From assembly GCA_963752565.1 (NCBI GenBank), contig CAVVZC010000013.1, forward strand, positions 211,509 to 275,508: a DNA stretch of 64,000 nucleotides, in the 5' to 3' direction. The stretch is from UBA11574 sp963752565. Its GTDB lineage: Bacteria > Desulfobacterota > Desulfobacteria > Desulfobacterales > UBA11574. This document shows positions 36,648 through 46,039 of the stretch, in pieces. The notes under the pieces were generated by a model. It saw nothing but the letters and a program-made list of their open reading frames with translations. It had not been told where the DNA came from and ran no database searches. The stretch's first letter is position 1. The number at the start of each line of letters is the position of its first letter. Made by a program: the position numbers and the translations under genes.

Positions 36648-38783
36648 TTAAAAAACTTCTCTCCAATATCTACAAAAGAAGTTGACTGGCGGCAGCAGTG
36701 GATCAACAGTCCTAACCCCTGCTGCAGTGCTCGGGCTGGCAGTATCCGGATCTACGTTTCCGGCTGAAATCAATAATTTTGTGCCGGTCCTGGTTATTAG
36801 CGCAACCGGTTTGGAAGGGATATCTCCTCCGATGGTTGAAATGCGTTCCAATTTTGAATCATTATTAAAATCGAGGGCCGCCGCACCCGTTAAATACGAC
36901 AGCGCATACAGTTTGCCGTCGCCTCCGGGCACATCGGGATCGTTGTTGGGAGCAAATGTCGTAATATAAAATGTTTTGTAAAAAACCGTTCCTTCTGAAA
37001 GAACCTTTTCGCCCACAGCATTGCCGCTGTCATCCACCAGCCGGATATACCAGCCTTGATCGGTAGACAAATTGGAAGGTGTGGCGGTTGGATCCGTAAC
37101 ATCAACCAAATCCCTTTCGCCGACAATGGTTGCTAAAGAATGTGTTTCCTTCACGGCAGCGATGATATCAGGTCCTGTAAAACTGCAAACATTGTTACTA
37201 TTGTTACAGCAGGCATTTTCCCGATCTCCTGTTCCCAAAAAAACCATATCATACCCTTTTTCAAGGGTAACACTCGGTGGATAGAAAAATTTTCTGGAGT
37301 TGTTATCATCTGTTTTAAAGAAAACCTGTCCTGTCCATGAATTTATATTCTCATTACAATGGGGAAAAGCCAAAGGGTTACCGCCGCTGTCAACAAAACT
37401 CGCAAACCGCCACATCTGGCCACCAAGGTCGCCCACATAAATTTTATCCACAAAGCCGTTGTCATTTTCATCGATAACAAGGACTGAGCTTGGAAAGCTG
37501 TAATTCATGCCGGTGGTAAATTTTTTTACGACAGCACCGGTCATCACATCAACGGCAATGACCGCCTTTCCTTTGGAATTGTTTGAACTGTACCCGCCGC
37601 CGATAAAAAATACAGGCGTCCCGGTTGTATCACCATCCGAGGTTTTGACAAGACCGAATTGGGGTTCGGACCAGGTCTCGCCCAACTCCGCAACGACCGT
37701 TGTGGGACTTGCCTTTCCGTGTTCAGCATCATCATGCTGGTTGATCCTCCAGAGATATTGAGGAGAAAAGGGATCGGTCACATTTAATGCAAAGTAACCG
37801 GTGCCCCCTTTCCTTGTGCCGCATACAAGAATAACTTTATCTCCATCGCCCGAGTTTACGACACCATCCCCGTCGATGTCCTTAAAATAAATCATCGGGG
37901 AGGCGTCTACATAACTCTGATGACCAATACCTTCTATCATCTCTTTTAAACGAGGCAATTGATCAGGGGGGATAAAAGCCCACTCCTCCGTACCATGGGA
38001 TGCCATGGTTGAAGGGACTCCTGAACTCTCTGTTACATCTAAAACCGCGTGAAGCATCCCATCGTTTGCTCCAAAATAGACCATTGTCTTGGACGTACCG
38101 TCAGCATATTTGTACTGAAAAATAGAAGGTTCGCTGTGAAGAACATCTCCAGTTATTATGGATCTGTTTTCGGTAACATCGCTTCCCCCGTCCTCACCGA
38201 AGACATCCGCCCCTCGAACATAATTGATGATATCTGAAGTACTTCTGGTTGGATTTCCAAGGATGGCCGCTGTCAAATTTGCATTGGTCGACTCAAATTG
38301 GGTCAAACTATTCAGATAGGTATAGATATTCCTGTTTGAATTATGGATGTAATTGCTTTTGGTAACATCGGCCCAGTCGATTGTCGACCAGTAGGGTACG
38401 GCATCGTTCTTCATGGCGCCATTGGGCCACGTGGCCAGATCACCAGTAGCATCGACAATCTGGTTTTCCGACGAAATACCATATTTGGCGACGTTTCCTT
38501 CCCAGAAATTCCCTTCGCTGGGTTTAAAAAAGGCCATATAAATTTTGTCTCCACTGGTGGTTTTTGCCGCAGGCACAGCCGGTGCCATAAATGTGCTGGT
38601 CCTTGAAAGGATATCGCTTCCTGGAACTTCCATCACATTTTGCTCCGGTGCAACATTGGGGGACAGGTCATCGGGGGTCATCGAAAAAACACAGGTATCA
38701 TCAGCCAAAACCGGATATCCCATAAAAACAAAGCCAAATATGACAAATAGTGTTGTGAGTCCGTAATGCCCTATTTTTTTCAT
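36648..38783 (-). CDS. pilY1: PilY1-like type IV pilus tip protein, short form
   Basis: 711 residues from the ATG at 38783 (MKKIGHYG), preferred because GAGGAATT lies before it. Signal peptide about 1-27. The C-terminal PilY1 beta-propeller region is present (YFGANDGMLHAVLD, VILVCGTRKGGTGYFALNV, YVGDLGGQMWRF) with two calcium-binding-like loops (DIDGDGVVNSGDGD and DENDNGFVD). The usual N-terminal von Willebrand A domain is missing or very short. Pilus adhesion and retraction control by family analogy. Followed on the same strand by no other pil gene; pilX, pilV and pilW lie upstream in the same direction. Confidence 0.88.
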   Translation of the reverse strand: MKKIGHYGLTTLFVIFGFVFMGYPVLADDTCVFSMTPDDLSPNVAPEQNVMEVPGSDILSRTSTFMAPAVPAAKTTSGDKIYMAFFKPSEGNFWEGNVAKYGISSENQIVDATGDLATWPNGAMKNDAVPYWSTIDWADVTKSNYIHNSNRNIYTYLNSLTQFESTNANLTAAILGNPTRSTSDIINYVRGADVFGEDGGSDVTENRSIITGDVLHSEPSIFQYKYADGTSKTMVYFGANDGMLHAVLDVTESSGVPSTMASHGTEEWAFIPPDQLPRLKEMIEGIGHQSYVDASPMIYFKDIDGDGVVNSGDGDKVILVCGTRKGGTGYFALNVTDPFSPQYLWRINQHDDAEHGKASPTTVVAELGETWSEPQFGLVKTSDGDTTGTPVFFIGGGYSSNNSKGKAVIAVDVMTGAVVKKFTTGMNYSFPSSVLVIDENDNGFVDKIYVGDLGGQMWRFASFVDSGGNPLAFPHCNENINSWTGQVFFKTDDNNSRKFFYPPSVTLEKGYDMVFLGTGDRENACCNNSNNVCSFTGPDIIAAVKETHSLATIVGERDLVDVTDPTATPSNLSTDQGWYIRLVDDSGNAVGEKVLSEGTVFYKTFYITTFAPNNDPDVPGGDGKLYALSYLTGAAALDFNNDSKLERISTIGGDIPSKPVALITRTGTKLLISAGNVDPDTASPSTAAGVRTVDPLLPPVNFFCRYWREVF

Positions 38784-38837
38784 AGCAATTCCTCTGTTTT
38801 CATAATATTTTTTCAAACCGGCTGATCCAAATCTAAC

Positions 38838-39097
38838 TTCAGCGATTTTCGAGGTTATCGCAGATTCAAGGCGAAATGCATGAAGCTATAGTGAACTATT
38901 GCAATTGAGCTTCAACACCGAAGGTGCGACAAGATCGGAAATTCCAAAGGGTTTCAATTTGTGACATGTCTTTTTTGGTTTAATTTCACCCAATGGGTGT
39001 AAAACGCAATCATTACCATGTCTGCATAAAAGTTTGATGATAAAGTAAAAATTTTTAGACATCTTATCCTGTCAAAATCTGAAACGCTCAGTTTAGG
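38838..39097. repeat. Degenerate CCTAAA-family element between pilX and pilY1
   Basis: The right end at 39068-39097 reads, on the minus strand, CCTAAACTGAGCGTTTCAGA, starting at the pilX stop codon. The other end near 38838 (CTAACTTCAGCGATTTTCG) resembles the ATTGTCG-type end. An internal TGAAGCT/AGCTTCA hairpin is present. About 260 bp, no ORF. Confidence 0.45.
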
Positions 39098-39604
39098 TTA
39101 AAAACCGATACGGTAGAACCCAACCACGATATTTTTGGTGGTCTCGTTAGAACTATATCCGTTGCATACCATCCGGTACTGATGGGCTTTGAATTTACCC
39201 ACCGAAAATCCTGATCCTCTGGGAGGCAACAATGGGCTATCGTATTCAACTTCTCCATTAAAAGATTGGGTCGCATTCATCGATATCGCTGTGGGAAGAC
39301 CAGAAGTAATTCCGACATAAGGAACTGTGTTGTTTGGGAAATAATGAGGAGTACCGGTTGTGATATTGTCAGGACCGTATAAATCGGGGCTCCAAGTCAC
39401 ATAGGCTGTTGCAGATTCGGCTGCATAAAACGCCAGTTTATGTCGCAGCTCATTTCCTGCGATCTGAGTGTCAATGCTTGATGAAGTTAATACTGCAATA
39501 CCCAGAAGTGTCAGCAGCACCAGCAAAATCACGGCGAGAACCATTACAGAACCTTTCTTATTTTTTAACGGGTCTCCATCCATAAATGAGAATTTTCGTT
39601 TCAT
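39098..39604 (-). CDS. pilX: PilX-like minor pilin assembly protein
   Basis: 168 residues. The N-terminal KNKKGSVMVLAVILLVLLTLLGIAVLTSSSIDTQIAGNE is the PilX_N hydrophobic helix; unlike true pilins it lacks the standard peptidase site. GGGAGAATC precedes the ATG. Works with PilV, PilW and PilY1 at the pilus tip or in assembly. The stop is at the edge of a repeat element. Confidence 0.82.
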   Translation of the reverse strand: MKRKFSFMDGDPLKNKKGSVMVLAVILLVLLTLLGIAVLTSSSIDTQIAGNELRHKLAFYAAESATAYVTWSPDLYGPDNITTGTPHYFPNNTVPYVGITSGLPTAISMNATQSFNGEVEYDSPLLPPRGSGFSVGKFKAHQYRMVCNGYSSNETTKNIVVGFYRIGF

Positions 39605-39662
39605 AAGATTCTCCCTCTATTCATATCTTTATAATACGAAACTCTGTGAAAAATGATTCATA

Positions 39663-40031
39663 TTAAATGTTTGGTTTAAAAATACTAATATCCGCTCTTT
39701 TGCCTCGGCCGGTAACCGTAACCGTAATGTTCTTGGTGTTTATCAACGGATTGTTGTCAATTATAGTCCAGGAGATAGTATAATCCCCTGATCTTTCCTG
39801 ATGCGGATTGCCGGCTGAATCCAGTAAGGGATCAGAATACGGAAGCGCCGATAGTTCTTCAATCTTGTCCATGCCCCATGTGCTGAGATTTGTAAGTCTG
39901 CCGGCGGTGGAATTCATCCTGATGGCCGAGGTCTGCATGCCTGCTATAGCCAGCAGCCCTACTGAAAAAATTGTAATGGCGATGAGTACCTCTATAAGCG
40001 TAAACCCGCCTATTTTTATCAATGTTCCCAT
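39663..40031 (-). CDS. pilV: PilV-like minor pilin (prepilin)
   Basis: 122 residues from the ATG at 40031 (MGTLIKIGGFTLIEV), chosen because GGAGA lies six bases upstream; the frame extends further up without a site. Prepilin cleavage at G|FTLIEVLIA with the conserved Glu at +5, then the hydrophobic helix. Short minor pilin of the PilV family. Between pilW and pilX on the same strand. Confidence 0.85.
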   Translation of the reverse strand: MGTLIKIGGFTLIEVLIAITIFSVGLLAIAGMQTSAIRMNSTAGRLTNLSTWGMDKIEELSALPYSDPLLDSAGNPHQERSGDYTISWTIIDNNPLINTKNITVTVTGRGKRADISIFKPNI

Positions 40032-40109
40032 CTGAGTCTCCGTATGGATTAAGGCATTAACTAACCTCACCCACTCATAGAAATAAATTTAAACAAGAAT
40101 GTCACATCT

Positions 40110-40234
40110 TGAAACCCTTCGGACTTGCCGATTTTAACGAATCTGCTGTGATGCAGGGCACCTGCGGTAGAACACTACAGCTGCGCACCCTGAGACTTGC
40201 ATCTTCGGTAAACTCGACAATCACTCAATTTAGG
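40110..40234. repeat. Degenerate CCTAAA-family element between pilW and pilV
   Basis: The right end reads on the minus strand CCTAAATTGAGTGATTGTCG, the same type as the left end of the 6318-6410 element. The other end (near 40110) has TTGAAACCCTT, as does the pilX-pilY1 element. Palindromic CCTGCGG-like hairpins are inside. No ORF. Confidence 0.45.
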
Positions 40235-40237
40235 ATC

Positions 40238-40933
40238 TTATAAGCCTAAATTTCGGCATTTAATCCAAACAGTTAAACGTCTGCGGCTGAAATTATCATT
40301 CTGCGGTCCTAGAATCTGCCATCCCCGCTGGTTAAAGTAAGCGTTATTATTTTTTGAAGCCAGCGTATTCCTATCTGTCCGGGCCACCATGGTTACCTCC
40401 ACCGATCTGATTTGATATAGATTTTCGTCAGGAACAGTGCTGCCTCCGGGGTTCAGCACAATGGGGGGTGAAGATCCGTCCAGATAAACAAAATCGAGGG
40501 CATCGATGTTCTGGACCACCATCTGATTCCCGCCCCCGGTATTTTTCACAAGATTGTTTGCTTTCAAACAATAGGTAATGTCTTCATTCGGATCGTCCGT
40601 ATCCCCGTCCGAATCACTTTCGTCAAGTTCCCCTCTGACATCCTCGGTAAAATTGATAGACGTCGCGTTTGCTGTTATGATCCTTGCATTGGCATTACCG
40701 GTGGGGTCACACCCGGCCATCCGAATTTCTCTTTGCACGTAAAACAGGGCAATTCTTAAATTCTGATGCATAATGGCGGTCTCTTCCTGAACCACATACG
40801 ATTTATGTTGGTTTAAAAACGTCGAATAAATTGCTCCCAGGGCAAGAATAGCAACAACCATGGCAATCAAAAGCTCTACAATGGTAAATCCTTGATTTGG
40901 ATGCCTAAGGTTTTGTTTCAATATTAATTTCAT
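40238..40933 (-). CDS. pilW: PilW-like minor pilin (prepilin)
   Basis: 231 residues. Prepilin site QG|FTIVELLIAMVVAILALG with Glu at +5 and a long soluble domain rich in Asp and Gly (DESDSDGDTDDPNED). PilW family; with PilV, PilX and PilY1 it primes pilus assembly. First pil gene of the group; no pilE-like or fimU-like gene is visible upstream. Confidence 0.85.
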   Translation of the reverse strand: MKLILKQNLRHPNQGFTIVELLIAMVVAILALGAIYSTFLNQHKSYVVQEETAIMHQNLRIALFYVQREIRMAGCDPTGNANARIITANATSINFTEDVRGELDESDSDGDTDDPNEDITYCLKANNLVKNTGGGNQMVVQNIDALDFVYLDGSSPPIVLNPGGSTVPDENLYQIRSVEVTMVARTDRNTLASKNNNAYFNQRGWQILGPQNDNFSRRRLTVWIKCRNLGL

Positions 40934-41512
40934 AACGTTACTGTGCTCTATTTTTGCAAATTAGTCGGCCTTTTTTTATCCGTATCCGGAGTATCCTCGA
41001 CTTTCGCTCAATTGATGTACAATTCTCATTGGGTTTGATGTCGTTATTCTTTGGGTTGCAGGTTTTGAAGCAAGTATAAAAAATTTTGCAAATTATGTTC
41101 CAAAAACTTTTCTTTTTTGAAAGAATTTTAAGACACACTGCTTTCCCAAAACATATAATCAATCATATGGATTTGTTTTAATTAACAATGGTTGATGTAT
41201 CCGGACGCTGAATAGTTATTAAAGATGATAATTGAGAAATACAGCTTTAGCGTGCAGTGTGATTTTTAGGTGGACAATTTTTTTGAATTCACCTGCTAAT
41301 GCACAAAAATCTGTGCATGAATGCCCATTTTTCTATGCAGCTTAAAATATTTCTCAGTGAGATTATTCCTCTTTGGACAAAGATGATTTGACAATGATTA
41401 AAATTGGACTTGTTTGATAATCATTTTTATATAATATTTGGATAATGGTAATATCAACTCACGTCTAAAACAGAAATTTCTTAAAATTTGTAATGATTTG
41501 AAGGGATAAAAT
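40934..41512. other. AT-rich intergenic region upstream of pilW and the 85-residue gene
   Basis: No credible gene; short ORFs are low-complexity and Lys-rich. It should hold the promoters of pilW (minus) and the small gene at 41513 (plus). I see no unambiguous sigma-54 or sigma-70 box; a GG...TTTGCA pair upstream of pilW is one base off the sigma-54 spacing. Confidence 0.35.
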
Positions 41513-41770
41513 ATGTCTGATCTTGCAAGCAAAAAACTGCCTACGGTTGAGCAAGTTGAAGAGATCATGAAAGACTGGGGAAAATTTTCAGTCGAGGAGT
41601 TTGCAGACCGTTTTCAACTGGAAAAAGAAGTTATAGAGGCTACCGTAGAGTATCTCCACAAATTGAAAAGAACGTCCGACAAACGTTCAATTCCAGTCAT
41701 GGCATGTTATCGAAACGACAAGCTTGAATCCATTGTCAGATGCGCTGGTGCACAACACGGTTATATGTGA
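41513..41770 (+). CDS. Small protein of unknown function, 85 residues
   Basis: Soluble, helix-rich first half with a possible winged-helix pattern (FSVEEFADRFQLEKEVIEATVEYLHKLKR) and two Cys near the C-terminus (MACY, RCAGAQ). GAAGGGAT nine bases before the ATG is a good ribosome binding site. Not recognised; a small DNA-binding protein is possible. Confidence 0.6.
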   Translation: MSDLASKKLPTVEQVEEIMKDWGKFSVEEFADRFQLEKEVIEATVEYLHKLKRTSDKRSIPVMACYRNDKLESIVRCAGAQHGYM

Positions 41771-41819
41771 TCCAAAGAGTTGGTCTATCCTTAATTTAAT
41801 GCCCTGAAGGAAACCTGAC

Positions 41820-42221
41820 ATGAAAGATATTGCCCGGAAAATTCGATCCCTTATTTCAAAGGTCGAACCTCGATTATTCCTCATGACTCATGATGAAATG
41901 GGGTTCAAACCCGATCCAAAAAAGTGGTCGAAAAAGGAAATTCTCGGGCACCTAATCGATTCGGCCGCGAACAATCACCAGCGGTTTGTAAGGGCTGTGA
42001 ACAAAGTTGCCGTCCAGTTCCCAACATACGATCAAGATGATTGGGTTCGAATTCAGCGTTATAATGGAATGCCATGGTCTTTTTTGGTCACACTTTGGTC
42101 TGCATACAACAGCCATTTGAGTCATATTATAGAATGCATTCCAGAGGATGCTGGATTTTCACCATGTAACATCGGAAAAGAAGAACCCGTCACACTGGAG
42201 TTTGTTGTAAAGGACTACTAG
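41820..42221 (+). CDS. DinB-superfamily protein interrupted by an in-frame TAG
   Basis: 133 residues with the DinB four-helix pattern: KKWSKKEILGHLIDSAANNH with the first metal His, then WVRIQRYNGMPW. The ORF ends in TAG at 42219, but the same frame continues with RHLQHHLKDILEEQA to a TAA at 42267-42269, which is the expected last helix with the third metal His. So the full gene is 41820-42269 with one internal stop. Either a nonsense mutation, a sequencing error, or readthrough. GGAAACCTGAC precedes the ATG. Confidence 0.75.
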   Translation: MKDIARKIRSLISKVEPRLFLMTHDEMGFKPDPKKWSKKEILGHLIDSAANNHQRFVRAVNKVAVQFPTYDQDDWVRIQRYNGMPWSFLVTLWSAYNSHLSHIIECIPEDAGFSPCNIGKEEPVTLEFVVKDY

Positions 42222-42362
42222 CGTCACTTGCAGCATCATCTCAAAGACATATTGGAAGAACAAGCATAACCCGTATAATATACATTTCGATATATCATGA
42301 AAGCACCATGACAATCTAAAATCAGTTTGTAACGTTATTTTTGACCCGAGAGGCGAAACTCG

Positions 42363-43781
42363 ATGACCGGTCAAATTACCATCTCTATCTGGCTTTTTAT
42401 TCTGCTGGTGATCATAGCCGTCTTGGCTGTGCTCGACCGGATATTAATCCCCAGCACCCGCTGGTTTTTGCGCCGGCGTATTAACCGGGTACTAAACGAG
42501 ATCGGTACCCGGCTGGATATCGAAATCCGCCCATTTCAGCTGACAAAAAGACAGGTCCTCATCGACCGGTTGGTCTACGATCCCAAAGTTGTGGAAGAAA
42601 TACAGAATCACGCAAGGCAACACGACATGCCCCTGGAAGTGGTTCAGAAAAAAGTCGTAAGCTATGCCAGTGAAATTGTGCCTTCATTTAATGCATATCT
42701 CTATTTTCGGATCGGCTACTGGCTTGCTAAGAAAATAGCACGACTTCTTTATCGGGTGCGGGTGGGACTGATTGAAGATGAGCAATATCTTTCCATTGAT
42801 CCGGATTCCACTGTTGTGTTTGTCATGAATCACCGCTCCAATATGGACTATGTCCTGGTGGCCTTTCTGGCGGCTGAGCGGACAACCCTTTCCTATGCCG
42901 TAGGCGAATGGGCCAAAATCTGGCCGTTACAGATGCTGATCCGTGCCATGGGAGCCTTTTTTGTCCGTCGCAATTCAGGCAATCCACTATACCGGCGGGT
43001 CTTGGAACGTTATATTCACATGGCAACCCGGGAAGGTGTCTGTCAGGCCGTTTTTCTGGAAGGGGGTCTAAGCCGTGACGGTAGACTGCAAACACCCAAA
43101 CTTGGATTGATGGACTACATGCTGCGCCGGTTTGATCCGGCCGCTGACCGGGACGTTGTGTTCATTCCGGTAGGTATAAATTATGATCGAACCCTTGAGG
43201 ATCGTAGCTTGTTGCGCACCTTCGACCCGGCTGCGGAAAAACGAAGCTGGTGGTTTGTATGTCGAACAACCTTCAAATTTATTAGACGCAGTGTCGTGTT
43301 GATGATACTCAGCCGCTGGCGTCGCTATGGATACGCCTGTGTCAACTTTGGTACGCCTTTGTCGGCCAAAGCCTATTGCCTGGATCAAGGATTAAATTTC
43401 AGCCGGCTTTCAAGGACCGATCGGTTTCCAGAGATCGAAAAGCTGTGTCATCGGCTAATGTCGGCCATTTCCGAGGTCGTTCCGGTATTGCCGGTATCTC
43501 TGATGTCTACGGTATTTTTAGAAGCCATGGACATTGAACTCGACATTTTAAATATTGAGGAACGCAGCAACCGACTGATCAACGAACTAAAGGCCAGTGG
43601 TGCGCCGGTATTTGAGATGTCCCGAAGCACACGCGCTCACGACATTGTCGACGCAATCGACTTGATGACGCTGCGACGCATGGTGACAGCATCCGGCGAC
43701 CAGTTCAAAGCTGTATCCACAGAAGAAACAATTATGCGTTATTATGCCAATACCATTGATCATTGGCGGCAACATGAATGA
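42363..43781 (+). CDS. PlsB-like glycerol-3-phosphate acyltransferase family protein
   Basis: 472 residues. One N-terminal membrane segment (about 8-28), then an acyltransferase domain with NHRSNMD (HX4D) and the EGGLSRDGRLQTPKLG motif typical of PlsB rather than PlsC. It is about half the length of full PlsB (about 800), so it may be a lipid acyltransferase of other specificity. Its stop overlaps the start of the DUF2867 gene by four bases, indicating an operon. Confidence 0.8.
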   Translation: MTGQITISIWLFILLVIIAVLAVLDRILIPSTRWFLRRRINRVLNEIGTRLDIEIRPFQLTKRQVLIDRLVYDPKVVEEIQNHARQHDMPLEVVQKKVVSYASEIVPSFNAYLYFRIGYWLAKKIARLLYRVRVGLIEDEQYLSIDPDSTVVFVMNHRSNMDYVLVAFLAAERTTLSYAVGEWAKIWPLQMLIRAMGAFFVRRNSGNPLYRRVLERYIHMATREGVCQAVFLEGGLSRDGRLQTPKLGLMDYMLRRFDPAADRDVVFIPVGINYDRTLEDRSLLRTFDPAAEKRSWWFVCRTTFKFIRRSVVLMILSRWRRYGYACVNFGTPLSAKAYCLDQGLNFSRLSRTDRFPEIEKLCHRLMSAISEVVPVLPVSLMSTVFLEAMDIELDILNIEERSNRLINELKASGAPVFEMSRSTRAHDIVDAIDLMTLRRMVTASGDQFKAVSTEETIMRYYANTIDHWRQHE

Positions 43782-44290
43782 ATATGGAATATATACTAAA
43801 ATTTAAAGCGTTAAAACCGTTTTTTAAAAATGCCGATTTTATAGATATTAAAGTATTCGAAGGACAGACAACATTACGTCAATTTATCGCATCTATGTTG
43901 TCATACTATCCATGGTGGATCGTACAGCTTTATCGTATTCGCAAGCTGCTTGCAGGAATTTTTGGTTTAGTGAAACATGAAAAGCCGGAAGAATTACCGA
44001 ATCTGCAACCTGAAGATGTTTCATTTATTCCAGGTGAAAATGTTACCTTTTTTATGGTCAGAAGCGCCAAAGAGGATCTATTTTGGATCTCAGAAACGCC
44101 TGACGACAAACATTTAAAGGCCTACTTTGGCGTTGTCAGAGAACCTTTGAACAATTCTTTTAATCGTTTCCATGTTATGACGACCGTATACTATAAACAT
44201 TGGACAGGGCCGGTGTATTTTAATCTCATTAGACCGTTTCATCATTTGGTGGTTTCACGTATGGCCACGCATGGTTTGGCCCTCGAATAA
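43778..44290 (+). CDS. DUF2867 family protein
   Basis: 170 residues. The sequence follows DUF2867: the aromatic PWWIVQLYRIRKLL region, the FMVRSAKEDLFWISETPDDKHL stretch and the C-terminal NLIRPFHHLVVSRM. Function unknown, often associated with membrane or lipid genes; here it is translationally coupled to the acyltransferase. Confidence 0.8.
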   Translation: MNMEYILKFKALKPFFKNADFIDIKVFEGQTTLRQFIASMLSYYPWWIVQLYRIRKLLAGIFGLVKHEKPEELPNLQPEDVSFIPGENVTFFMVRSAKEDLFWISETPDDKHLKAYFGVVREPLNNSFNRFHVMTTVYYKHWTGPVYFNLIRPFHHLVVSRMATHGLALE

Positions 44291-44399
44291 TCATAATTCG
44301 ACAGGCTATTGCGCTTTATTGGCGTTGTTGAAAATAAAGAGTACAAAATTTTAGCCGACACGGTAAAACAAATAGAAAATCAAAAAAGGACATCGTTTC

Positions 44400-44759
44400 A
44401 TGAGTATTCAAGTAATTCTAATGTTTGCCAGTGGCGTTCTTGTGGGAATCGGTGCGTCGTTTACTGGATTGGGAGGCGGTTTTTTGATGGTTCCAATACT
44501 TCTTTTTCTGGGATACCCCGCACAAAAGGCGGTGGGAACGTCATTTCTTGCGATTCTCGTCATCTCAATATCTGCATTGATTGCGCACAATAAGTTTGCA
44601 AATGTTGACTATAAAATCGGCTTTCTCCTTGGTTTGGGGGGTATCATTGGCGCACAGGTTGGAGCCAGACTGGTTGAACATGTTTCTACTGCACATTTTA
44701 AGAAAATCTTCGCTCTTGTACTTGTCGCTCTCGCAGTGTACCTCTTCATAAAAAAATAA
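44400..44759 (+). CDS. Half-size TauE/SafE family membrane protein
   Basis: 119 residues with about four membrane segments. It matches one half of a TauE/SafE (DUF81) permease: GFLMVPILLFLGYPAQKAVGTS and a GLGGIIGAQVGARL repeat. Full members have about 250 residues in two halves, so it would need to dimerise. A GGACA site precedes the ATG. Anion or sulfur-compound export by family analogy. Confidence 0.78.
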   Translation: MSIQVILMFASGVLVGIGASFTGLGGGFLMVPILLFLGYPAQKAVGTSFLAILVISISALIAHNKFANVDYKIGFLLGLGGIIGAQVGARLVEHVSTAHFKKIFALVLVALAVYLFIKK

Positions 44760-45070
44760 TGCAAAAACCAATGATGAAAGAAGCAATGAAATAAAAACAA
44801 CACGGCAAGATAAAAACTGCCGCAGCAAACTTTAGAGTATTCATCCCGATTTCGGTCATCATCTTCACATATCATGGGACGCATCTTTTTGATTGGGTTC
44901 CTTAAGAATTGTTGCAGATGCATCTGTCAATGTGGTAAAAAGAATCATCGACGAATCGACCGGCGACATTACCGACGACAGTTATCCATTATTTGAGACC
45001 CCATAGCGAAACCTTAAATGCTCGATTTGAGGGTCCCAAGTAATGTCTATTGAATCTTAGGGGAATCTGT
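44760..45070. other. Intergenic region with a possible gene remnant
   Basis: In the plus frame around 44907-44990 the translation IVADASVNVVKRIIDESTGD is in-frame and protein-like but has no start codon and is short. It may be the remnant of a gene lost by deletion. Otherwise no coding signal. Confidence 0.3.
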
Positions 45071-45592
45071 ATGAATGTTTTTAAGGCTGCATGGCTGGTA
45101 TTTCTCATGCCGTTTTTTGTCTTGTCTTGTTCGGTCATTTCTAAACAGATCCGAAAAGAATCGATGGCGACTGTTAACTATAAAATACTTGTACAGGAAA
45201 CCGACAAATATCTGGGAAATACCGTGATTCTGGGAGGATACATACTGGAGACTCAGAATTTGGCTGACAAATCGTCCATTAAAGTCCTCCAAGTCCCCTT
45301 GGGATTGGGAGAAAATCCCAAATCCAGGGATGATTCAAAAGGGAGATTCATCCTCTCGCACAAAGGCTTTTTAGACCCGGAAATTTACAGCAAAGACCGC
45401 AAAGTGACCGTAGCAGGCACAATCGTCGGCACGGTGGTCGAGAAGGTTGACCATTTTGCCCAGACCTATCTCAAAATTGAAAGTCGTGAAATTCACCTAT
45501 GGCCGAAAGAAGAAGATTATCTCAGGCCCTACTACGACCCATGGTATTATCCATATCCCTACTATTGGCACCCGTATCCTTATTATCCTTAG
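45071..45592 (+). CDS. slp: Slp-family outer membrane lipoprotein
   Basis: 173 residues from the ATG at 45071 (MNVFKAAW), chosen because AGGGGAAT lies upstream. Signal peptide with lipobox FVLSC; Slp core with ILVQETDKYLGNTVILGGYIL and ESREIHLWPK. The C-terminus is an unusual Tyr/Pro-rich tail (YYDPWYYPYPYYWHPYPYYP). Function of Slp is unclear, linked to starvation and acid stress. Confidence 0.87.
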   Translation: MNVFKAAWLVFLMPFFVLSCSVISKQIRKESMATVNYKILVQETDKYLGNTVILGGYILETQNLADKSSIKVLQVPLGLGENPKSRDDSKGRFILSHKGFLDPEIYSKDRKVTVAGTIVGTVVEKVDHFAQTYLKIESREIHLWPKEEDYLRPYYDPWYYPYPYYWHPYPYYP

Positions 45593-46039
45593 CTGTTTTT
45601 AAACAGGTAAAATATTCCAATCCTCCATATTAAATCATCCCGAGCTGCCCCCTTGAGTCGGAATCTTTACTGCCTTCCAACCCCGAAGGAATGGGATCTC
45701 CACTGTGTTCCGCCAAACAGCGGAGAATTCGAATTTAGAGGTACTTAAACGAACATTAAAACAGAACAAACCGATTTTATTAAGTTTATTGATTTGAGAG
45801 TGCACAATATGTAGTAATTTATTTTAATAAACTACAATATATTCTAATTCGATAGAATTATATATAAATTATACATAATTCTACTTGACATAATAAAATT
45901 AGAAACCTATGGATTAAAATACCGTAAATTGTAAAAAAAATTCCAATTTAAAAATTCATCAGGATAAAGTTTATATTCCGGCATTGTATTCCATACCATA
46001 CAAACTTAGCTTTAAGGATACTGTGCAAAAGGTAACACC
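45593..46039. other. AT-rich intergenic region upstream of the PilZ-like gene
   Basis: No gene. The first part contains a hairpin-forming GC-richer stretch (45700-45730); the second part is very AT-rich and has a partial inverted TAATTC pattern (45845-45880) just before a TTGACA box. Confidence 0.4.
45885..45913 (+). promoter_or_regulatory. Candidate sigma-70 promoter of the PilZ-like gene
   Basis: TTGACA (45885-45890) and a weak TATGGA (45908-45913), spacing 17. It lies about 125 bases before the ATG. The -35 box is perfect, the -10 box weak. Confidence 0.35.

Noticed and set aside
40934..41020. Sigma-54 promoter upstream of pilW
   Set aside because: The GG and GC elements are spaced 11 instead of 10 bases apart, so the match is not convincing.
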